64,000 nt of DNA from Yponomeuta sedellus (Eukaryota > Arthropoda > Insecta > Lepidoptera > Yponomeutidae). The notes below the pieces were generated by a model. The model had not been told where the DNA came from and ran no database searches. It worked only from the letters and a program-made list of their open reading frames with translations. Of the stretch, positions 56,590-64,000 are shown piece by piece (within the stretch, counting starts at the first letter, position 1; each line of letters opens with the position of its first letter). The position numbers were made by a program, and so were the translations under genes. The stretch spans positions 18,706,714 to 18,770,713 of the forward strand of contig OW203721.1 in NCBI GenBank assembly GCA_934045075.1. The letters are read 5' to 3'.

Positions 56590-56730
56590 TCTCAGTCATC
56601 TGAGACCACGGCACCTGAAAAAGTGCCGAAACGTCGGAAAATTGTAAAAATATAATAAACGAGCATAAATCCGTATAAAAACAGTTTTAATTATGTCTCG
56701 TGCTCGTGTTAACCTTAGAAAATACTATAG
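56590..56730 (+). repeat. Repeat with GAAACG-capped hairpin; relative at 59795-59880
   Basis: CGGCAC (56609-56614), 8 nt loop CTGAAAAA, GTGCCG (56623-56628), then AAACGTCGG. Downstream AATAAACGAGCATAAATCCG and TGCTCGTGTTAACCTTAGAA recur at 59801-59865. The combination of a C(U)GA-containing strand, a short stem and GAAAC resembles ends of Penelope-like elements. Family unproven. Confidence 0.5.
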
Positions 56731-56734
56731 TGCT

Positions 56735-56762
56735 AGATAGCACCCCAAAGCGCCTTAATATT
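56735..56762 (-). repeat. MITE right-end fragment
   Basis: GCTAGATAGCACCCCAAAGC, GCCTTAATA is the inverted form of the left end at 14187 and 30873. Confidence 0.5.
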
Positions 56763-56924
56763 TATTCAGGGATTTTATAATAAAAACTCAGCAACAATGC
56801 CCTACGAATACATCCGTATTGACCTTTGCCAGCGTAAATCTAGGGGAGAAAAAGGTTTGTTATTTTCTGGTATTTACATTGTGTTGGCTACCTACAGAAG
56901 GGCTTTCCTACGCCATTTCGAAAC

Positions 56925-57060
56925 ACTATTTATAGAAAGATGTTTCCCGAATTACATTACACCGGCCGATCATCGATTTGTTTTATCAACACCCATCTTC
57001 TCGCTGATCGTTTCACCGAAAACACTATTTATAGAAAGGTGTTTCCCGATTTACATTAAA
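56925..57060. repeat. Two-copy repeat, ~35 bp, spaced
   Basis: ACACTATTTATAGAAAGATG with TTTCCCGAATTACATTA (56929-56965) recurs at about 57022-57059 with few changes. Part of a short open frame without a domain. Confidence 0.7.
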
Positions 57061-57124
57061 CTCATTTGTTATGTTATATGAAGCTATTGAGAAGACGTTT
57101 GTTATAATTATTTATTAATGGAAG

Positions 57125-57486
57125 GGCTCGTGGCCTAGGCGAACCGAGTGATTGGAATCAATCACTTGGTTAAGCAACAACAGGCGCGGTCAGGTACGGG
57201 ATGGGTGAGCGTCCCGTGACTACCGCTAATGGCATTTTTCCGAGCGCTTCCGTGCTTCGCAAGGCACGTTAAGCCGTTGGTGCCAGCTGTCATTCAATGG
57301 CAGTTGTTGAGCCACGTCAGAGGCCTTATGGGCGGCTTGATAACTTCTCACAGTAAGGCGCGCCACTGTCTTACAATCCTCCACCAACCCGGACTTGGCC
57401 CCCGTGGTGGAGTATGGCCTAATATTCCCGCGATGCAGGAAGAGACCCGTGCCCCAGCAGTGGGGCCATACAAGGGTTGATAACGA
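57125..57486 (+). repeat. 5S-rRNA-like SINE, best preserved full-length copy
   Basis: Head GGCTCGTGGCCTAGGCGAAC, then 5S-like GGTTAAGCAACAACAGGCGC (57168 on) and GGGATGGGTGAGCGTCCCGT (57198 on), matching box A, intermediate element and box C order of 5S genes. The middle holds CCGAGCGCTTCCGTGCTTCG and GCCTTATGGGCGGCTTGATA. The tail ends GGGGCCATACAAGGGTTGAT. No clear target duplication could be fixed. The 83-100 codon frames are incidental. Confidence 0.85.
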
Positions 57487-58082
57487 ACCCAAGTTAGCAA
57501 TCTGACAAAATAATGTGTTGAGTGACATTCTAGACTACACCATGAAAACGAAATTCGTCAAGAAAACATATTTCTAATATCATAATCAAAGAAAGAGCAT
57601 AAAATAACATGTCGATAAATAAAATTTGCCTCCGGTCTGTTAGGACTGATTCTTATATTGTACTGGTCTATTGAGGTTGTGAAGTGTTCTTGTTCGTCCG
57701 TTCGTGTATCTGTCAAGACCCTTTTGTCAGAAATACGTAACTGTATCGAGATAAAATTAAAACTGCATAGTCAGATCTACAGACCTTGTGAACTACAGGC
57801 CCTTGAAATTGTTAACGGAAAAAAATAACGGTTGGTTATCACTTATCACCAGTAATAGGAATGGAGCGGGCTTATTCACCTAAACTTCGAAGAACAGAGA
57901 CAAAAATCGGAGACTTCCTTATGACAATATTTTTTTCCGGGACATCACTTAAGTAAATTAAAAATAAATGTTATTCAGAATAAATAATTGGTCTATGTTT
58001 ACTTAAAGTTTGAGACTAGACATAACATAGAGTCTAAAATTTTCTGAAAGTTTGCTTTTTGGAGAACGTCATGTAAATAACT

Positions 58083-58200
58083 TAAAACTGTTAAACGCAA
58101 TCTTTGTTTAAGAAACCGTACACGTTTTGCAGTAAATAATGACTTAAAACTTGTAAACGCAATCTTTGTTTAAGAAACCGTACAAGTTTTGCAGTAAATA
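58083..58200. repeat. Two-copy tandem duplication, ~60 bp
   Basis: AAACTGTTAAACGCAATCTT... and AAACTTGTAAACGCAATCTT..., each ending in TTTTGCAGTAAATA, follow each other inside the hAT element. Confidence 0.9.
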
Positions 58201-58454
58201 TCTGCTTTTTCGCTCGATCTCGACCACGTTTCTTGAGATTTCTAAAGTTCAAGTATTCCGTATTAAAAAAAATATTCCGACAATTATTGTCTTTAAAATA
58301 ATAAAACAGACATTTCATAACTTTTGAATTCTCTACATGTATTTTGGACGGAGATAGAGGATTAATAATTTTTAAAAAAGAATGGTATTTATTTGTCTTT
58401 TATCTTACTAAAAGATCACGATACAAAAGTTTATTTCAAAATGTGCGTAATTAT

Positions 58455-58685
58455 ATTGTTTTTAATGCACTAACCCGTGCTAAGGACAATTTTAAAACCC
58501 TATTTAGAGGCTAAAAATTCCACGTACGTAATACAGAGAATATTGTCAAGAGGTTCGAAATTTCACTGGTGCCGGTGAGTCGCCCATTAGTTCAGTTGGA
58601 AAGAGCGCTGGCACGGATAGCCAGAGGTCGCGGGTTCGAATCCCGGCATGAGTGGAATTTTTAGCCTACAAAATACAAAAACAAA
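58455..58685 (-). repeat. tRNA-cored SINE with inversion, inside the hAT element
   Basis: On plus: reverse-complement tail (TTTTTAATGCACTAACCCGT...CTAAAAATTCCAC, 58458-58523), then directly a plus-sense leader (GTACGTAATACAGAG), core (about 58580-58652, with GAATCCCGGCATGAG) and tail start. Read from the A-rich end it is a minus insertion with an inverted 5' part. TSD not clear. Confidence 0.8.
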
Positions 58686-59060
58686 TATAGGCATATATTT
58701 GTTTTTGTATATTGTAACAAAGTTCATTGTGTTTTATTTTTCTTTTACCGTTTTAATTTTTTAAATAAATAGATATAACACTTTTCAAGGCGACTCTGTG
58801 ATTTGTTATGTATAGTCTTAAACTTTAAGTAAACATAGACCTATTACTTATTCCGAATAACATTAATTTTTAATTTACTTACTGTCCCGGAAAAAAATAT
58901 TGTCGTAAGGAAGTCTTCGATTTTTGTCTCTGTTCCTCGAAGTTTAGGTAAATAAGCCCGCTCCATTCCTATCACTGCTTATCACGCACAATAAACGTAT
59001 ATTTCGACAATCAAGGGAATGAAAATTCATAGGTGTTGACCTATGAAATCTAGCAAGTAT

Positions 59061-59340
59061 TATCATCTAATACTTTTTAAAAAGCTATTTAGAGGCTAAA
59101 AATTCCACCCATGCCGGGATTCGAACCCGCATTTGAACCTCTGGCTATCCGTGCCAGCGCTCTTTCCAACTGAGCTAATGGGCGACTCACCGGCAACAGT
59201 GAAATTTTGAACCTCTTTACACAATATTCTCTGCATTACGTACAGATAATAAAAGCTTTATAAAAATTGCTAAATAGCTTTTTAAAAATTTTCCTTAGCT
59301 CGGGTTAGTGCATTAAAAAGAATATAATCTTATACTTTGT
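59061..59340 (+). repeat. tRNA-cored SINE with 5' inversion, imperfect 16 bp TSD
   Basis: Left part (59077-59265) is inverted: tail start, core and leader on the minus strand. Right part (59266-59324) is plus-sense tail, GCTAAATAGCTTTTTAAAAA to GTTAGTGCATTAAAAAG. Flanks TATCATCTAATACTTT (59061-59076) and TATAATCTTATACTTT (59325-59340) match at 14 of 16. The two parts overlap by ~16 bp of tail. The core has an 8 bp insertion after the B box (GCATTTGAACCTCTGG on plus). Confidence 0.85.
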
Positions 59341-59491
59341 CATGAAATTACAAAAAAAAAAATATTTCAAGTTCGGGAATAGCGCGGAAAACTGCGAGAC
59401 TCGATTCCTAAACCGTTTATAATATGTGAGTAAAGCACTGGTTAACTGTATTTTTCTGCTCGTTATGATTCATAACATCTGAACCATTTTT

Positions 59492-59730
59492 TTTAAAAAC
59501 CTATTTAGAGGCTAAATCTCCACCCAGTTGCTGCCTGTACGTAATACATAAAGTGTTGTAAAGACGTTCGAAATTTTACTGATGTCGGTAAGTCGCCCAT
59601 TTGGGAGCTCAAATGGGAAAAAAGCTCAGTTGGGAGAGCGCTGGCACGGTTAGCCAGAGGTCGCGGGTTCGAGTTCCGGCATGGGTGGAATTTTTAGCCT
59701 GGTTAGTACAATAAAAAGAAAAGAATATAA
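59492..59730 (+). repeat. tRNA-cored SINE with inverted tail piece and D-loop insertion
   Basis: Left: an inverted tail piece TTAAAAACCTATTTAGAGGC...CCACCCA. Then plus-sense leader from GCTGCCTGTACGTAATAC, core and tail. The D-arm is interrupted by TTTGGGAGCTCAAATGGG, itself a short palindrome. The tail has an internal deletion (AGCCT joined to GGTTAGTAC). TSD uncertain. Confidence 0.75.
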
Positions 59731-59754
59731 TCATTTTAAATATTCCAAAGGATA

Positions 59755-59980
59755 TACGGATTTATGCTCGATTTATGTTTATTACATTTTTACAAAATGT
59801 AATAAACGAGCATAAATCCGTATAAAAACAGTTTTAAATGTCTAGTGCTCGTGTTAACGTTAGAAAATACTATTCCAAAGGTGTTCCTTTGGAATAGTAT
59901 TTTCTAAGGTTAACTAAGAAATCAAACAAACTTGTTAGAAACTAAACAAACTTGATAGTTTGTTTGATTTCTTAGTTAAC
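59755..59980. repeat. Three consecutive fold-backs
   Basis: Hairpin 1: 59755-59792 with 59795-59824 (ATACGGATTTATGCTCG). Hairpin 2: 59861-59881 with 59886-59906, perfect 21 bp arms (TAGAAAATACTATTCCAAAGG, given by position). Hairpin 3: 59909-59932 with 59957-59980 (GTTAACTAAGAAATCAAACA). The first overlaps the repeat related to 56590-56730. Confidence 0.9.
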
Positions 59981-60031
59981 TTCAAATGTTAATATTATCG
60001 GGTGTATATATTATATATATATTTTTAATGT

Positions 60032-60235
60032 AGCCTATAAACATCCCACTACAGGGCACAGGCGTTCTCTCAGGGAGAGAGTATGGGCTTAATTAATACG
60101 CGTGCCCATCGCGGATTGCCAATTTCAAGCGCTGGGGTATTTGAACACCTCACGTTTCGTCATGATGTTTTCTTTCACCGTTAGCGAGTGGTACTGCTAT
60201 TATAACTTCACAAATAAACATAACTTAAACAACAA
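60032..60235 (-). repeat. Metulj/HaSE-type SINE, head lost at a SINE junction
   Basis: TGTAGCCTATAAACATCCCA, CTACAGGGCACAGGCGTTCT, TGGGCTTAATTAATACGCGT, AGCGCTGGGGTATTTGAACA and TTAGCGAGTGGTACTGC. The copy stops where the tRNA-cored SINE at 60236 begins. Confidence 0.8.
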
Positions 60236-60495
60236 AAACCAATTTAGAGGCTAAAAATTCCACCCATGCCGGGATTCGAACCCGCGACCTCTGGCTATCC
60301 GTGCCAGCGCTCTTTCCAACTGAGCTAATGGGCAACTCACAGCCATCAGTGAAATTTCGAACCTCTTTACACTATTCTCTGTATTACGTACAGGCAGCGA
60401 CATCTGGCTGAAGTAAATTGCATCACTTACAGCCCCGAGTACCTACTTTGCAGTTAGGTTTTTACATCGGAATGATATCGCTGTACCCACATGAT
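60236..60495 (-). repeat. tRNA-cored SINE, full leader, minus strand
   Basis: On minus: leader starting TCATGTGGGTACAGCGATAT (60495 down), AACTGCAAAGTAGGTACTCG, CTGCCTGTACGTAATACAGA, tRNA-like core (about 60264-60337) and a short tail. With 20902-21208 it fixes the 5' end of the leader at TCATGTGGG. No inverted tail here. Confidence 0.85.
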
Positions 60496-60509
60496 TATCC
60501 TAATTTTAT

Positions 60510-60593
60510 TTTACATGCCCGCACTGGGAATCGAACTTGGGTCTCCCTCTTCCGAGTCTATTGTTCTAATATACCGACTACGCTACCGCCGCG
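60510..60593 (-). repeat. tRNA-headed SINE head directly upstream of the tRNA-cored SINE
   Basis: Minus strand: GCGGCGGTAGCGTAGTCGG, GACTCGGAAGAGGGAGACCC, AAGTTCGATTCCCAGTGCGG, GCATGTAAAATAAAATTAGG. It lies head-to-tail with 60236-60495, with only a short A-rich linker, so the pair may be one composite (two-tRNA) SINE or a chance neighbour. Confidence 0.65.
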
Positions 60594-60599
60594 TTCTAT

Positions 60600-61125
60600 A
60601 ATATTCACCTATTTTTAAAGAACAGCCCCGTCGAACTGTTCTAGATTTAATCCAATTCACTGCAGAATTTTTTTCATAAGATTGCTCAGTTTGATTCCTC
60701 CAGATTTCAAACCCAATGACTTTCGACTTGTCCAGCCTCTTATGTGACTTTTATGCTCAAGTTAATTTAACTAACAACGGGTTTAGGCCGACGTAACTGC
60801 AAAGGTCAACGATTAATGCCTGCGAATGGTTATTTATGGCCCCTCCAGAGAACAGGGAGGTAAGTACAAATCTATTTAGTGGACGTACTCTAAAGCTTTA
60901 TTTCTGTAACCCGCCTGGAGTGATTTACAAGATAGTTCGGCTAAATTGTAATAGCTAATCTTGACCAAACGGGTCTATGATTTTATGAGGCTGTTCCTTG
61001 CTCTGTGTAACTGTAAGGAATTCTCTTTATTATTTACTAGCTGACGCAGCGAACTTCGTACCGCCTAAAAGTTGATTCTTTAATGTTTTTTTTTTATTTT
61101 CTTCTCGGTAAGAACAATCCTTGGT
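60600..61125. other. No gene seen
   Basis: Non-coding; nothing recognised. Confidence 0.35.
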
Positions 61126-61128
61126 GGT

Positions 61129-61211
61129 GGTGGTGGAGTATGGCCTAACCTTCCTGCGATGCAGGAAAAGACCCGTGCCCCAGCAGTGGGGACATACAAG
61201 GGTTGATAACG
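61129..61211 (+). repeat. 5S-rRNA-like SINE, 3' end only
   Basis: GTGGTGGAGTATGGCCTAAC, CTTCCTGCGATGCAGGAAAA, CCCGTGCCCCAGCAGTGGGG and AAGGGTTGATAACGA. It is very close to the best full-length copy in this segment, so a recent insertion. The 67- and 69-codon frames across it are incidental. Confidence 0.85.
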
Positions 61212-62515
61212 AAAAACCATCACCGAACTTCAAGGAATATTCTAAAAAAAGAATTAGAATCGGTTCAGCTGCTCTCGAGATTTTCGCTTACCAACACATT
61301 CTGCGATTCATTTTTATATTACAGATATGATTTCTCATTCTAGTTAGTTCATTTTATTGAAAACAGTACCTAATAAGTGCAAAAAAGATGTTATTGCTTC
61401 AAGAAAATAAGCGCTTATTATCGTTAGAACTAGACACAACAAAAAGCAAACCAAATAAAACACAGACATCTCAAATACTAATGGAAATTATCGAGGTTAT
61501 TTAATAAAACTTTTGTTAGCCGCCTGTCTCCCGCGACCCCTCAGTTAAATAAACCAAATTACGGCCCGGGTATTTAAAAAACTATAACTAAGGTATTTTT
61601 ATGGGTGATTCGAATAAGTGGCCTTCAGCTGGCGAGACGGGTGGAAAAAGCTCGGGCCCGTGCATTCTTGCCTACTCTTCTTTCACAATTCGTCAGGGCT
61701 CGTTAAATCGAGGAAATTTAGAAGAAAAACATAAGTAAAGCAAGCCCCTCCTGACTCCGACCGCGAATTCCGCGCCGCCAGCTTATGCATGTTGGCTGAA
61801 GCCAAAGCTAATCAAATCAAATGCTCGTGAAGCGGGCTCTGTTACCCGTGCGAGTGTGAACCAACACGTTAGTCTCGCTACGGTAGCCTCCAGTTAGGTA
61901 ATAGACTACTAGTGCTAGTACTAGCTACTCCCACATTTTATAAACCAAGCTCTAGTTTCCAGAAGTTTTCAATTATTGTTTATTGAAGATGTATAATTCA
62001 AATACTGCTGTGCCTGCGACTACGTTCGCGTCGGATAAGAATATGAAGTAGGTACCTAAATACCTTAATAAAGGCCATGTTATATCTCCGTTCTAAATTT
62101 CGTCTCTTGCGAACCTTCCGCACTTGTATTAAATTGACTATTGGATTATCATATCTCACCACCATCGCCTCCCATCGGCGTAGCTTGTCGTTAGCTCAAA
62201 CTCATTACAGCTTAGGTAATGAAAAAGTGAGTCACCAGTTTTGTAGCGCTAAAATATCAGAATTTTAGAATAAATAAACAGGAAAGACCAAAACACTTAG
62301 ATTTTATAGGCCGAGAGCCACAGAACAAATAAAGACCAAAACTGTGCCACGCGCACTCGCAGCTAGGGCCTGAAATCAAGTTTTATCGAGTGGATTTGGA
62401 CTGGCATAAAGGATACACAAGAGATTTACTCCATACTTTGTGGGAAGACTCCGCACGAGCAGTGGCTTTGCCACTACCTACCTGTGATTTGTCGTATGGA
62501 AAATAGTTCGTGAAA
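61212..62515. other. No gene seen
   Basis: Mixed composition; 61740-61880 is GC-richer. No domain or splice structure recognised. Confidence 0.35.
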
Positions 62516-62519
62516 TATT

Positions 62520-62620
62520 ACCAAATGCGGCGTAGGATGCCCACCAGATCACTGGACCGACGATGTAAAGCAGACTGCTGGTAGCGGCTGTATGAGGACG
62601 GTCGATATAACAAAGAAACG
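62520..62620 (+). pseudogene. Non-LTR RT C-terminal fragment, second copy
   Basis: Reads GCPPDHWTDDVKQTAGSGCMRT in one frame, a decayed form of the (R/P)..RW.DD(L/I)K..(A/G)G..W(M/I)R tail seen at 54236-54340. Confidence 0.55.
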
Positions 62621-63750
62621 TGCATTGGGCTAGCTTATGCCCGATATAAATATTCGCGCTGAAATGATAGATTAGATTGTACTGAGTCACCCAAACATAT
62701 CAATAAAAACTTCATCTTTTTCGAATAGTACAACACTTTCATAATCGTAAGGTACTCTAGCAAATAAGTATCATTTGTCCGCACAACCATACACAGTTTT
62801 GCATCACAGTAATCGAAGTAAAGATACTGTTTTGCATAAAAGAATATTTTCGCTTGTTTTAGGTTAGATAGAAGATGGTAGGTACCAAGGGTACACAAAT
62901 TTTAAGTTGTTGTTGTAATATTATTATCTTATGCTCGTAAGGTGCCTATCTTGAGAAGTCAAACTTTTGACACATAAAAAAAACTACCAAAACAACGACG
63001 GGTAAAGAAAACAGTGACAATAAATTTGACCTTGTTGGTGTCTTATAAGATTCACGTTTCATAAAGACCGGTCCTTTCAAGCTAAATACTACATAATAAC
63101 TTCTTAGTCCTGGAAAACAAACCCACTAAAATTTCACAGTATAAATAAGTATTAATAATTTCACAGTCGTTTTTTGTTACACAATAATGTTTCTTTTTTT
63201 CAAATTGAATTCAAATTCTGGCACATGACGAAAATGTGTCCCGGTTTAACGGATACTCATTATCGTAATCTCACGTGAACGAACTCGCGAACAATTGCCA
63301 GACAAGCTTTATTTTCTCCACCTACAAATACTGTAGCCACATCTAAACCACAGAAAAGCTTTGATTTTAAAACAGGCGCGAAAAAAACAGGAGACAAACG
63401 ATTATGCGCAGAGGATGCGGCGTAGTTTTTGCCGCTGCGTTTGCGCATGGGTGACGACCGGCGCTTGCGATGATCGATGCTCTCGGATCCGGTTACCAAT
63501 GGCAACCGCAAGGCAGTTAGCTAACTTATAAATTTGGCTCTTTCAGTGAATTCCAACTCATTTTGTACCCAGGTGCCTTAACAGCAACTCTCTCTGACAA
63601 CCCTATCTCACTAGCTATTTGCGGGTCGGTTTGAAATTCGGCGAGCTGCGGTTATTCGCCGACGAGCTTGTGCGCGATCGCATCGCTTGGCTATTCGGCT
63701 TTGAGCCATTTTGAGATTCTTGAGGTTCGTCGTTGACTTGTATCATCTGT
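62621..63750. other. No gene seen
   Basis: AT-rich. The 83-codon minus-strand frame at 63260-63511 has no recognised domain. Confidence 0.35.
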
Positions 63751-63751
63751 C

Positions 63752-63822
63752 GTTTCCTGCGCCTTCGAAGTAACAAAGCCGTCTTTCCGAGTAGTGTTTC
63801 ATGAGATCCATTTTGCTACTGC
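63752..63822 (+). repeat. Repeat shared with 31950-32110
   Basis: GCGCCTTCGAAGTAACAAAG, CCGAGTAGTGTTTCATGAGA and TCCATTTTGCTACTGCATAG match 31953-32020 in order. Nature unknown, possibly a MITE end. Confidence 0.5.
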
Positions 63823-64000
63823 ATAGGCAAAATGAGCTCCTGCGCAGGTGTTACGAGCTCGTCGATTTTCAATCCCAACTGCAAAATAGCCAGTTTTAAA
63901 ATCTAAAATCATTGTACGAAAGATAATCTCTCGATTTTTATGAAACAGACGTCATAGCAGTAGATGACCGTTGGTAACCTTTAGGTACAGTCTTTTAAAA

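Larger units (their letters stand above)
57842..58985. mobile_element. hAT-type element, 1128 bp, exact 8 bp TSD, ~185 bp inverted arms
   Basis: Element 57850-58977 begins CAGTAATAGGAATGG and ends CCATTCCTATCACTG. It is flanked on both sides by CTTATCAC (57842-57849, 58978-58985). The first ~185 bp (57850-58035) and last ~183 bp (58795-58977) are inverted copies. CAG...CTG ends and an 8 bp duplication mark hAT. No transposase is present. The interior (58036-58794) contains a short tandem duplication and a tRNA-cored SINE. Confidence 0.9.

Noticed and set aside
57125..57230. Genuine 5S rRNA gene
   Set aside because: Only the 3' half is 5S-like, and it is fused to a middle and LINE-like tail that repeat in ten copies.

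Overview
The window is animal DNA, AT-rich and almost free of genes, and packed with mobile-element remains. I read it as a moth or butterfly (Lepidoptera). It has tRNA-headed SINEs of the Metulj/HaSE type, LINE ends of the 'CCCGCGGGTGTCGTAAAAGG' type, LINE tails ending in AATAAAGTGTTCT(C/T)TATCTATC, and the interspersed repeat built on 'GGTTCCGTAGTCAAC...GGAACCC'. All of these I recognise from lepidopteran genomes. The assignment rests on remembered repeat motifs, not on a search.

No complete protein-coding gene is visible. The best candidate for coding sequence that is not an obvious repeat is a possible last exon on the minus strand at 39803-40164, which sits behind a good splice acceptor. 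Broken transposon reading frames are present: a MULE transposase C-terminus, a Myb/SANT-like protein of a PIF/Harbinger-type element, and several C-terminal tails of non-LTR reverse transcriptases. The longest open frames are artefacts of three large microsatellites: CATA at 9.9-10.15 kb, GAAA at 35.6-36.4 kb and TATG at 53.6-53.9 kb.

Layout. 0-6 kb: tRNA-cored SINEs, a lepidopteran repeat split by a 5S-rRNA-like SINE (3759-4125), and a 0.4 kb repeat bracketed by two perfect palindromes. 6-14 kb: a nested fold-back element (6722-7218), the CATA array, SINE and LINE fragments and a second intact 5S-like SINE. 14-23 kb: mostly featureless, with one striking 574 bp insertion (20635-21208) made of an inverted partial SINE plus a head-to-tail dimer. 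23.4-26.4 kb: a MULE-type DNA transposon with ~137 bp terminal inverted repeats and a 9 bp target duplication, carrying a Harbinger-like element and a LINE-like repeat inside it. 27-36 kb: MITE copies, SINEs, 5S-like SINEs and the GAAA tract. 36-53 kb: sparse repeats, the candidate exon and a threefold 206-215 bp tandem repeat. 53-64 kb: the TATG array, RT fragments, a 1.13 kb hAT-type element with exact 8 bp target duplications, several tRNA-cored SINEs with inverted ends, and a run of fold-backs.

The most unusual material is two retroposon families. One has a 5S-rRNA-like head and a LINE-like tail, with clean 11-12 bp target duplications. The other has a tRNA-like core in the middle of the unit rather than at its 5' end. 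Its copies repeatedly carry an inverted piece of their own 3' tail, and in one case a single target duplication encloses a dimer. That pattern fits twin priming on head-to-tail dimeric (or circular) RNA.
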